The notes beneath the pieces were generated by a model, which did not search any database, was not told the origin of the DNA, and saw only the letters and a list, made by a program, of their open reading frames with translations. Below are positions 1 through 9,544 of a DNA stretch of 64,000 nucleotides, piece by piece; the stretch's first letter is position 1; each line of letters opens with the position of its first letter. A program made the translations under genes and the position numbers. Origin of the DNA: Acrasis kona (Eukaryota; Heterolobosea; Eutetramitea; Acrasida; Acrasidae); assembly GCA_026419775.2 (NCBI GenBank), contig JAOPGA020000167.1:62001-126000 (forward strand), written 5' to 3'.

Positions 1-542
1 TTCCTCCTCTTGACGTGTGTCATCTACTTGATAGATTTCGTCTTCGTCACTTTAAAACAATAAGCCGAATGTAGAGAAACATCTTACTCAAAGCAAAGAG
101 CACTTTGATCAATGGTAGTTGAGGATGAAGTATGGCTTGATAGTTGATCCCGATTGTCTTCTACTTCGTTGACGGGATGATCACGCGCTAATTCTGAACT
201 ATTGACCATTGTTTGTTCTTTTGTTTTAAGAATGTTGTTTTCCTTACTAGGAGATTGAAGGACTTGGATTTTTCCTCGGCCCGAACTGTAATTTGGACTG
301 TTGTTGTCCGTAAGTGAAACCAAATCTATAGAAAGTTTGTTTCTTTGTTTATAGTAGCTGGATGATGAAAGAAGTTCTGATTCATCCGAAGCTTTTATAT
401 CCTTCCTTCTATTGCTATTGAAGAATTCCCTTTGTATGCTTTCTTTGGTCTCTTTTTTTGCTTTTGCTTTTTTCCGAACTCCTGCTTTTTATTAATAACA
501 AAACATGAACGAGACGCATCACTCACAAGTCCACTTTTTCAT
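1..542 (-). CDS. Hypothetical acidic, Lys/Ser-rich protein, 3' end outside window
   Basis: Partial gene running off the left edge. Three exons join in phase: 527-542 (ATG AAA AAG TGG...), 88-484 and 1-49, with introns of 42 nt (485-526) and 38 nt (50-87), both GT...AG. The visible product starts MKKWTSGVRKKAKAKKETKE and is basic at first. It then turns Ser/Asn-rich, and the last exon becomes very acidic (Asp/Glu run). No known domain is visible, and the composition suggests a disordered, possibly nuclear protein. The start is the least certain part, because a further 5' exon could exist. Part of this gene (about 359-415) recurs near 4111. I do not recognise a function. Confidence 0.5.
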
Positions 543-571
543 TTGATTGTAAGATCGATCTTTTTTTAGTT
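359..571. repeat. Segmental duplication, copy 1 (full form)
   Basis: Bases about 359-415 and 545-571 recur at 4111-4183 with few differences, the intervening about 130 bp being absent there. Shared stretches include TGGATGATGAAAGAAGTTCT and GATTGTAAGATC followed by a T-run and TAG. This copy lies inside the left-edge gene. Two ambiguous bases (576 and 579) fall just past its end, which may reflect two near-identical loci in the assembly. Confidence 0.65.
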
Positions 572-747
572 TCTANTCNTTTAATCTTGGTGTCCTTGTT
601 TTTTCTCAAAGTTTGATCAACATTGCATTCAACTATGCACTACAAATAAGCGACGTTAATCCTGAGGATTTTGTGCATACAGAGAAGGAATTTGGTCTTG
701 ACTTTAGGGTCCTCAACTTAATTAACAAGTTGAAGAAAACAACCTAA
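571..747 (+). other. Coding-like open frame (about 58 codons), orphan 3' exon or fragment
   Basis: From an AG at 569 a plus-strand frame stays open to TAA at 745-747. Its balanced composition (it includes NYALQISDVNPEDF and ends NLINKLKKTT) looks like real protein rather than chance. It has no ATG of its own. Upstream on this strand is a possible very short intron (GTAAG...TTTTTTTAG, 549-569) and then the duplicated segment. Two Ns (576, 579) fall in the first codons. It could be the last exon of a plus-strand gene overlapping the left-edge gene, or a decayed remnant. No family is recognised. Confidence 0.3.
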
Positions 748-794
748 TCCTAGAGAAGTATAGAACATGAAAACCAATCTAGATAAAAAATAAT

Positions 795-3732
795 TTATTG
801 AATAAATCTACGCCTTTTTCGGATCTGTTGGTTATGTGACGCTTGTAAATCTGTCATTTGATCTTGCTCCTCCTGCTTCTCTTCTTCGGTAGGCTCGAGA
901 TACTCATATTGCACTGGTTGGGACGCGTTTTTGAGTCCCATTGAATTGTACATATCATTATCATTTACCATATCCTGTGTCGTTAGGATGCGTAAACATC
1001 TGTAGCCATTTGGTTTGTAGTGTCGACTTGGGACTAGATATTTTTCGGATGGGCTTACGTGGTTTCTTGATATGATCATTGATATCATACCAAGAAATGT
1101 ATTAGCATCACGTTGTTTTGCATCTCTGAATACCTGCTTGATATGGTCATTACTAAAACAATGGATCCCATCCTCCGTATCACTATCAAGTTGTTGCATA
1201 CGATGCAAAATATTCTCCTTCTCAATGTAACCGTTAACAGTTTGGATCGCGCTCAACCATACGTTTTGTAAATCATTCTCTTTTTTTTCGCCAACCGAAA
1301 CCTGACACATGACAAGCCTGTGCTGTGGGAGTTTGTTAAAATCTTCACATGCCCTAATACGTTTGTCTGCAATAGCATTCACATATTCTGCGCCACTCAT
1401 ACGACGAAGGAAAAACAAATAATCTCCACCGGAGCAGTAAGATGGAGGTTGAACAACAATGTGCGTCATCTTGTCTTCTAAGAAGGGCTTTAGAATTTCG
1501 TCAATTCCAAGCTTTGTTTTTAAACTAACGAAACGCGTAGCCTCGAAGACGTAGTAATCTACCATATCATCCTCCTCACAAGCCGAGAACGGGGCGGCAT
1601 GTGACAACGGTTGCTTGTTGTTCAGAAACCTTGATATCAACAGATACACAAAGTACTTTTCGAAAACATAACCAACACCTGACTTATCGCTTCGCACTCC
1701 TTTGAATCTGCTTTGAAAGTCATTGATTGCAATCTGCTTTCCAGGTCCGGAGAAGTAACGTACAAGGGCTAGATGCGCCATTGGCTCAACTTTGTTGATC
1801 CTCAGCTCACCTCCACCGTGAATGGTCTCACCAAGAGAAATGAAACCAGAATTAAGAACATCTGTTAGTTCGATAGGTTCTAATGATATATGCTCATCAG
1901 AGAACATACTGCAACACAATATTTTCCATACAACTTTTCGAAAAATTTCGTCATTGTTCGCTACTTGATGTCCATGACGTTCACATGCCAACTCAATGTA
2001 TTTGTAAATGTAGTCGACGCCACGTTGAAACATGATGTGTTGATTGTCAATAAACCATTCTTTCAATTCTTGTCGTGTACTGACTTTTTTCTTGTGTACA
2101 GCTGCTAGCATGCTTGCAATCAAAAATTCAAACAATGTTCGTGGGCGAGCATAATTCCATCTACCAAGATCGCCGTCTGGAATCTCTAGACCAGGGAAAT
2201 ACCATCTCAACACACTTTGCACCTCAGGCACAGAGAATCCTGATAAAGGCGTTAGATATGCTATTTCTTCCGACTTGAATGGGGAGTTTTCGCCCTTTAA
2301 TATTTTGGTAATTGTTAACTCCGTACCAGTTAGAACTATAATTAGGTTATATTGATTTGTATTCCTTACGTTTAGTAACTTTCCCAGGGAGAAAATTGAT
2401 CAATGATTGTGTAAATTGGTGGTACAGTGTGGCCAAATCGGTTTTTTGTTGTCGGTGCTTAAATATTTTCGGAATTTGATGCACATTCATCAATTCTTGA
2501 GCCTCGTCAACAATAATGATAGGCTCTTTAAATATTGTCAGAGTATCACGTAGGAAATCATCGCTTATGCTGGCGATATCGATTTTCACCATTTGAGCGT
2601 ACACTTCGTCTCGCAAGTCCTGTCCGTTTATGGTGAGGTGCAACAAAACATGTGGCGGAATTACTTGTCCATCGATCTCATATTGTGCATCACTCAACAT
2701 CTTTGCATGTACAACGGCTGTTATAAACAAGTACTTGGTTGCAGCTCTGGCTTCACGACAAAGTTCTTCACTACCAGCGGCAAATTGCGTGCATGCTTCT
2801 GATACCCTTTGATAATAAGCTCTTCCCAAAGATGTCTTGGCGCCCACTTCGCAGTACGCATAGTCATCTTCAACTTGAGTAACGTCAAAGAAGAATACAT
2901 GGCGAGAATCGCTTAATGCTAAATCCCATGCTTCTTTTGTTTTTCCAAAGCCGCGTGATTGAACGTGAATGGCAACTATAGATTTATTTGTTACTTGATC
3001 TAATCTGTAGTAGTGACGAATCGATTCCAACTTGCGTGACTTTGTCGTGATGTTTCTACTAACCGGTGATTCTCCACAAGTAAAGCGACGTCCAAGTGCC
3101 ATTTCAATAGTACCAGAGCTATCTAATGGGAATTCTGCATCTCCAAGAAGATCACACTTGGTTTCCAATTTCTTCCGTTGTTCGTAGTACTTTACAAGTT
3201 GGCAAATGAATGTTGATCCAACTTACACTTTTAAGCTGTTGCTTTAATCGCATTTTGATGTCGTTGAGGGCAGCATCTTTATAAAACTCTTTCTGGTCAG
3301 ACGTCTTCACACCTTTACCAACATGGTTGAGCACAAGCTGAAGACTGGAATTCAAGGGTTCTCCCAATGTAGCCACAACCCTAAAGTATTGAAGAGGGCT
3401 GGCTTGGCTTTCACTTGCTAAATGGTTCACAATTAGTTCATCTAAAATATACCGTTAGTTTTTTAAAAGTGTTTTTACTTACAAATGATTCCGTCAAGAT
3501 ATTCAATGGATTTGTCTTCAAGATTAAGTTCAAACTTCTTTTTGTTGACAGAAATGATAGAGTATTCTTTAAATGTTTTCCGGCGAACTTCCTCAGAGAG
3601 GTCTTGTGGGGTATTTTTCTCAGCACGATACGCGACATTCACTTCGCCAATCTTCGTCGTAAAGTGTACGAGAATTTTTATTTCATTTCCACTGGCATCT
3701 AAGTATGAAACTTGATGTGAAGGCTCAGCCAT
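795..3732 (-). CDS. Crinkler (CRN)-like protein: header, P-loop NTPase and restriction-endonuclease-like C-terminus
   Basis: Four exons (3483-3732, 3227-3441, 2370-3189, 795-2335; introns 41, 37 and 34 nt) give a 941-residue product starting MAEPSHQVSYLD. An in-frame ATG at 3795 is an alternative start. Order seen: an N-terminal header of about 85 residues; an NTPase region with a Walker-A-like SRGFGKTK and Walker B IIIVDEAQEL; then LLTGTEL, and GRWNYARPRTLFEFL, which resembles the sensor/arginine region of Crinkler NTPases. The C-terminal region carries GVGYVFEKYF, GGDYLFFL and MCQVSV, in the order of the PD-(D/E)xK fold of this family. Crinkler proteins are modular NTPase-nuclease proteins of oomycetes, chytrids and several free-living protists; outside pathogens their role is unknown. 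In relatives I expect Lys in the final Q-x-K motif, whereas here it reads Q-V-S, so nuclease activity may be lost. Family assignment is by motif reading only. Confidence 0.7.
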
Positions 3733-4238
3733 TTTGACATTCCAATTACAAAATACATTCCGAATAAATTTGGATCGTTGTTCCCAGTTACACATAAAAG
3801 AAATTATAAGAATTTCAGTTTATTTGTCCTCAACTTCTTGCCTAGGATATATAACAGGATCTCATCCATCTATTTAAAATGTATCATCACTTTCTGATTG
3901 TCTACCCTCACTAACCAGGCATGTAGTATTGGTCAAGAGGCACACCAAGCACAATCACACCTTGAACAACATAACAAACTTTTTTAATGCACATGGTTTA
4001 AAGTCTTAAGCTTCAGATATCATTTGTTATGGGCACCTCGCCATGGACCACATCTTCCTGCTCAAGTAGGTTCTTGTTCAACCGCCACTGAATTGTAGTA
4101 ACTTAACATATGGATGATGAAAGAAGTTCTGACACACCCGAAGCTTTTCCTTCTATTGATTGTAAGATCTTTTTTTAGTTCCAAGATAATCTGAGACGGT
4201 AAATTTAGATGTCCTATTTTAGGTGATGGAAAATTGGA
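3733..4238. other. Intergenic region with decayed duplicated fragment
   Basis: About 500 bp between the divergently oriented Crinkler-like gene and acyltransferase gene. No intact gene is visible. The right half holds the truncated duplicate described separately (4111-4183). Promoters for both flanking genes must lie here, but I see no clear TATA element. Confidence 0.5.
4111..4183. repeat. Segmental duplication, copy 2 (internally deleted)
   Basis: Near-copy of 359-415 joined directly to a copy of 545-571. The intervening 130 bp, which in copy 1 hold an intron and the proposed start codon of the left-edge gene, are missing. Weaker similarity may extend to about 4215 (ATGTCC). It is read as a deleted, non-functional duplicate. 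Confidence 0.6.
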
Positions 4239-5717
4239 ATGAACATAAACCAGAGGAGTGAACATGGAAGTTTTCTGTCGACAAGCCCCAGTCTCAAAAT
4301 GAAGGGTAGAAATTTATCCCCAATAGAAACAGGGTCTTCGGACCATGACCTTGGGCACTGTATTATCTTCTCCATTCTCACCCTCGAAGGACCACAATTT
4401 GATGATTCGCAAGTACACAGCGCAATGTATAATTTGGGAAGGCGACATCCTATTTTAAGAGCGACCATCATCAGGAACTGGAAGGGGGTGAAGTCATTAA
4501 GTGAGGTTGACGAAGACACAAACCCACACTTTTATTCTTGTAATCACGTCGATGAGGACATTGAACCCTTGGATTTGGTTCAATCCAAATTAAATGAGAG
4601 GATGCGGAACGAAGGTCCGTTGCTTAAAATTTACCTGTTCGCGAACCATCCCATGCAAATAGTTTTCGCTGTTTCACATGCAATAATGGATGGAAGATCG
4701 TTGTTTATATTTATTGGTCAATTCGTAAAACTTTTATCTGGGGGCACATTGACGCCGCAGATTATCCCACATGATAATCAACTATTACACGTTGACACTT
4801 ATGAGCAGGTCGATCTACTCAAAGTAGATAATTGGAAGCGAGAAGCGCCCACACTGTCGTCCACCCCAACTCAATTTATACCCTTTGATGATTGCCGAAA
4901 GATTAGAATGATGGATGTCGGCCACATTTGTTTAATAAAAAGTATGAATGGTTCGAAAAAACTAGCCAATAAATGCCGCAGCAAATCTGTTACCGTTCAT
5001 GCCGCCGTCGTGGCCGCCCTCACTGCTTGTAATCGTTGGCACGATAGGTTGAGATCTCCCACGGGCACATTTGTGGTGTCGACGCCTGTTGGCATGTGGG
5101 ATAAACTGAGCAAGGTACACCCGAGGGCAGAAGAGATTGAGGAGTCCATCGGTGTCAACTTTAGTCTCATCGACAACGAGTTCTCTATTAGAGATGGAGA
5201 TGGATTTTGGGAGGTAGCAAAATCCTATTCCACACAATTAAAAAAGAGCATGGACCAGGGCGAATATATTATGCCCCGCAAAGATATTGTAAACATTGGT
5301 TATAGTCTTGGTCTTGATCCATTCTCTTCTCTTAAAATTTCGCAAACCATTTTAAATTTAGTCGGTCCGACGGCAGCGCCGAAGGGTACTTTCTTGAAGG
5401 AGTACCACACCGCACAGGAGAGGCAAAAAGTAACCGCCCTGGTTACTAATATGGGCGACTGTAACCGCTATTTATTGGACAGTGGTCCCTATCATGTGGT
5501 GTCTCTTCCTTGGTTTGTTTCTTACACAGATCCATGTCCTCTGCTGTCCGTTCATACTTTACATGACGAGCTTTATTTGGGCTTTACATTTAAAAGTCCT
5601 TTGTTCTCAAGAGAAACTGCTGATATGATTGCTGATGATTGTATAAGGATTTTGGAAGAGTGTATAATAAAGGATGAACCATATTGCTTTAAAGGAACAA
5701 TAGAAAGTGAAGACTAA
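4239..5717 (+). CDS. Condensation-domain / CoA-dependent acyltransferase superfamily protein
   Basis: Single-exon 492-residue protein. SHAIMDGRS at about residues 146-154 matches the HHxxxDG active-site motif of the condensation/acyltransferase superfamily (PapA, alcohol O-acetyltransferase and NRPS condensation domains). The first His is Ser here, but the second, catalytic His (147) and the Asp-Gly are present. The C-terminal half includes the FVVSTPVGMWDKL region and a terminal LGFTFKSPLFSRETA typical of the second lobe. No carrier protein or adenylation domain is present, so it is a stand-alone acyltransferase, plausibly esterifying or amidating a small molecule or lipid from an acyl-CoA. 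Substrate unknown. The start at 4239 is the longest; ATG 4299 is also reasonable. Confidence 0.72.
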   Translation: MNINQRSEHGSFLSTSPSLKMKGRNLSPIETGSSDHDLGHCIIFSILTLEGPQFDDSQVHSAMYNLGRRHPILRATIIRNWKGVKSLSEVDEDTNPHFYSCNHVDEDIEPLDLVQSKLNERMRNEGPLLKIYLFANHPMQIVFAVSHAIMDGRSLFIFIGQFVKLLSGGTLTPQIIPHDNQLLHVDTYEQVDLLKVDNWKREAPTLSSTPTQFIPFDDCRKIRMMDVGHICLIKSMNGSKKLANKCRSKSVTVHAAVVAALTACNRWHDRLRSPTGTFVVSTPVGMWDKLSKVHPRAEEIEESIGVNFSLIDNEFSIRDGDGFWEVAKSYSTQLKKSMDQGEYIMPRKDIVNIGYSLGLDPFSSLKISQTILNLVGPTAAPKGTFLKEYHTAQERQKVTALVTNMGDCNRYLLDSGPYHVVSLPWFVSYTDPCPLLSVHTLHDELYLGFTFKSPLFSRETADMIADDCIRILEECIIKDEPYCFKGTIESED

Positions 5718-6057
5718 ATATTAAATGTTCAGTTTTACAACATATCAACGTTTTTAAACGCTTTTATTTGGAATTCTTTCCAACTCCCTTGCAACGAAAC
5801 TCCTGGTGATCATAAGATTCGTTCACTTCTCAGATTCACAAAAGTATTCGTTCACTTTGAGTAACGAAGCTATGCTTAATACGTTCTTTAACATAATAAC
5901 AATCTTTGTACAACATTAAATTGCGACGAAACATCTCATAAACTTATCGAAATTTCCGTTTTGATTGACACTTGCCCTATATGGTAAACCCTTAACTATT
6001 AAAAGAATAATATTTAGACATTTGTAAATTTCTCCAATCTTATAATAGAACAAGAAA
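5718..6057. other. Intergenic, nothing recognised
   Basis: 340 bp between two tandem plus-strand genes. It contains a short direct repeat (ATTCGTTCACTT at about 5818 and 5848) and AT-rich sequence just before the next ATG. No gene or RNA is seen. Confidence 0.4.
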
Positions 6058-6654
6058 ATGAAAGTAACTCTTTACGCCCTGGTGCTCTTATTGGCAGTTG
6101 CGGTAACTTCTACCATCATCTCACAAGATGTCCTGGTAGAAAAAGATATCTTAGTAACACTGCAGAACGGCAAAATAATTAGGGCTGGCCACGCGTTAGG
6201 GACATACAATATCCTATGCTGTAGACACAATGAGAAATCCATTATGTACATGTCTTATCCAATAAGACACTTTCTCGGTACAAAAGTACACGAGGCAACA
6301 TTATTTATTGCAAACAACGGATACCAATTCAAAAAGACAGAATTCAACAGACCAATAGGACCAAAGATGAGGGTCAGTATTGCATCCAAATTCGAAGAAA
6401 AATCAGAACTAGAACACGACAAGCTCCCCAAACCTTTAAAAAGAATTACAGAGTTCCATTTTGGAAGTGGCGCCACTGAGCCAATAGACATTACAGACGA
6501 ACTCGCTGACGCACTAAGGGATGGTCAAGAAGAATTATTCATTGCTGTGGAGGCAGTGGCTGGATTCGAAGTAACCATTACTTTCCCCACATGGGATTTT
6601 GACGACCGTGCTTCATACCTTCAAATAGAACACGAACCAAAAGTCGCAAACTAA
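6058..6654 (+). CDS. Secreted beta-sandwich-type protein (DNRLRE/CBM-like)
   Basis: 198-residue single-exon protein. It has a clear signal peptide (MKVTLYALVLLLAVAVTS). The rest is beta-rich with a layout resembling DNRLRE/CBM-type extracellular domains: an early SYPIRHFLGTKVHEATLFI strand block, a central EPIDITDELADALRDG and a terminal strand ending SYLQIEHE. Those domains are usually found in cell-wall-associated or adhesive secreted proteins. The resemblance is by eye and weak. No catalytic motif is seen. It is followed at once by the convergent COPB2 gene (44 bp between stop codons). Confidence 0.6.
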   Translation: MKVTLYALVLLLAVAVTSTIISQDVLVEKDILVTLQNGKIIRAGHALGTYNILCCRHNEKSIMYMSYPIRHFLGTKVHEATLFIANNGYQFKKTEFNRPIGPKMRVSIASKFEEKSELEHDKLPKPLKRITEFHFGSGATEPIDITDELADALRDGQEELFIAVEAVAGFEVTITFPTWDFDDRASYLQIEHEPKVAN

Positions 6655-6698
6655 GGAAGGAGTCGAGATTCGAATAATGATGTAAAAAATTAAAATTT

Positions 6699-9284
6699 TT
6701 ATTCAACAACTTGTTCTTGTGAGTCCTTTTGTGATAGATAGTCTTTGGCCAACACTTCTTGTTTTGTGTTCCAAAACTCCTCCTCTGCAGCTCTCGCAAC
6801 ATCAAAGTTGGGGAACAAATTTTCGTATTCTGCAGGGTCAGCGAGTGCCTCCGAAGCTCTCTCGCTAGTCTTCTTCAAATCATTCTTCCACAGCTGTAGC
6901 ACACTTGATACCCTGCTGGGAACATAGGTTCTCGCAAACAAGGCTGCCTCGGGCAATCTGTTGCTCTCCACTAACAAATCAATGCACTCTTGCAGCTTGT
7001 GTAGCAAGAATAGACAAATGAAGGCAACATTGTTCTTTCTGGAGGCGATGCATTGTTGTGACAACTTTTCGAGGCCACCCTTATCACCAATACTGGTGTA
7101 CAACAACAACAAACCACTAAAGTCATTTCCACTCGATAGGCACTGCTCTGCCAGCTTAAAGTCACATCTGCTTAGTGCTACCTGACCCAATTGGCGCCAC
7201 TTTTGCTCGGCTCCATCAACACTCTGTGTGGCAATCTCGAGCGCCCGTGGAAGCTGTTCGAGCTCGACGGCCAACTCGAATTGATGTTCTGGATCCTTGC
7301 TAACGCTGAGGGCAAGTTCTACATGACCATTCTTGTGCAAGAATCTGGCCAAGTTATTGTGTAGATCGGATGGGATGGACTGGAGGATTTGAGCGGCAGC
7401 TTCCAAATCGTTCCTGATGATCGCAGTCTCGTATTGCATCACGCTGACGTGTAGAGCATAGCTGACCACATTACGATCCTTGTCCATCAGGTACACTCTG
7501 TTTTGCTTGCTAACAAAGCCCAAAAAGAAGTGAACCTTATCAAGAGTAGCGACGGTGGTTGTTTCGCTTCCCACCAACAAGTAGTTCAATTTATTGTCAT
7601 TGTTAACGTACACGAATGCATCTCCCACCCATTCTCCATGCTTCACCTTTTCATTGTTCTCGCTCTCCACTTGTAGCGCATCCTCGACTCCATCCTCCGG
7701 AATCTTTTGTAAATTCTTGACCAAATCTTGTTCGTACTTTAACACGTAGAAGCAATCCTCGCAGCACAAGCTCAAGTACTCTCCCGTTTCGTTCCAATGA
7801 ACGCTCTTTGGCACCACCTCGATGCTTCTCACCAAACTGCAAGTGTCCCAATCGTACAGTACGATGAATTCTCTGGACTTGACGCCGATCAAATTTCCAC
7901 CAAAGATTCCGGTGGGGGTGAAGAAGGGCTTGAACGATTTGATCATTTCGAATTCCTTGAACACCTTGATGGTTCCCGATTTCTCTCTGATGGCATAACA
8001 TCCGCTCTCCGTTCCCCACACAATCTCTTCTGCATTTCCATACGTCTTGCTTCTCCACGACACGGCCGCATAAATTACAAATTCGCCCTCTCCACAAACG
8101 CTGACAAATCTTCCCTTTGGATCGTGCTGCATGGTTTGTGGATAGACGTCGCTGGTGCCCAATTCCTTGCTGGGCAGCGCAATCTTTTCTCCATCTTGGA
8201 ATTGATCCTTGTCCTTGATGGCCAATTGTTGAATGTCGTGATTCAGCGCCCAAATGATCTTTCCCTTCTTGTCCATGCTGACGACCGGCACCTCTTTTCC
8301 CAACCTCAAAACGACCGTACCGCCGTCGTAGCCGAGCGCCAACTTGGTGTCCGACGCATATCCGACGGCCCACACTCTCTCCAATCCAGAATTAATTGTT
8401 TCTTCCAGACGATACGTGGTGGAGTTCCAAATGTTGACGACGTGATCTTCGCTTCCGGTGATGATGAATGGTAGTTTGGGATGGAAGCAGCAGATGGTGA
8501 CATTGTTGGAGTGGCCCTCTAGGGTTTGAACCACCGACTTGTTCTGGTAGTCCCAAATCTTGACCGTTCCGTCGTCGCTTCCTGAAATCAAGAAGGGCTT
8601 GTCGCTTGCATGATAAAAATCAATATAGTTGACTCCCTTGGTGTGACCTTCCAGGGTGTAATTGGGGGTTGGAGCTCCGACGCTCCACACACGGATCAGA
8701 CCGTCGAGAGAACCTGATGCAAACACGTTTGGATCTTTGGGATTCCAAACTGCAGTCATGACGAAATAATGGTGACCTTCGTATACTTGCATGCATTGCC
8801 AGTTTCTATCCCAGTTCCACAGCTTGATCGTTTGGTCGTCGCTGGTCGTCAGTATATAGGGTTTAGTGGGGTGAACAGCGATGCTACGGATGTAATCTTG
8901 GTGAGCTTCAAACTCCTTCTCCTTTTCGCTGGTGTTGTAGTTGTATATGCGGATCATGTTGTCGTCGCTACCTGTAATGACCCATCTCTTACGTGGGATG
9001 AATTTTGCTGCGCGGACGGGGTCTTTCGAAACGTCGAACTCTTTAACAACAGCCTACACCAAAGTTTTAGTTTTTGGATAGAGAGGGCATTCTTATTACC
9101 TGTGTATTATAATCTGTAATCACGACCTTTCCATTGTACAAGCTAGAAAGAACCCATGGCTCTGAAGGATGTAGATCTACAGCCTTCACCCTTTCAGAGC
9201 GTATTGTGAGTTTCTTTTTGATATTTAACCGTGCGCTTGGCTGAAAATAAGTAAAAAGTTATTATATCAATCATCGCATACCAT
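6699..9284 (-). CDS. COPB2: Coatomer subunit beta' (beta'-COP)
   Basis: WD40/alpha-solenoid component of the COPI coat, which binds dilysine cargo and drives Golgi-to-ER transport. Three exons: 9282-9284 (only the ATG), 9100-9240 and 6699-9053, with introns of 41 and 46 nt, encoding 832 residues. The joined N-terminus [20 protein letters not shown] and the following [15 protein letters not shown] match the family start, which settles the unusual initiator exon. Several WD repeats follow (for example [27 protein letters not shown]), then the second propeller region and a helical C-terminus. It is somewhat shorter than animal and yeast forms (about 890-905), the loss being at the C-terminus. 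Divergent from HFM1, with 260 bp between. Confidence 0.95.
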
Positions 9285-9544
9285 GTTGTTGGAGTTACTC
9301 TTTTCTGAGAGGTTGAGTTGACCAGATGATAGATTGGCTCTTTTTGGTTAAATTGTAATTGGAAATGACGTCATGCGTAACTTCATCACGTGGCTAGTTT
9401 GAATCGAGGCAATCGAATTATAGAACGCTTATCGCATCGAATATCTCACATGATGATGAGACAAAAAAGTTCACCATTTAGTGGGTCCAACATCAACCAT
9501 AAACGTTAAATCCTTACAAAATACTACAAACACAAAAATAATAC
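9285..9544. promoter_or_regulatory. Divergent promoter region COPB2 / HFM1
   Basis: 260 bp between two start codons pointing apart. It must hold both promoters and 5' UTRs. AT-rich, with a TGACGTCA palindrome at 9367-9374 (CRE/ATF-like core). Whether that site is used is unknown. Confidence 0.35.

Noticed and set aside
7651..8474. Long alternative-frame ORFs on both strands inside COPB2
   Set aside because: Overlap the WD40 gene entirely; composition and lack of motifs mark them as shadows.
9367..9374. TGACGTCA as a functional CRE site
   Set aside because: Single 8 bp match in an AT-rich promoter is not enough to claim regulation; noted only inside the promoter entry.
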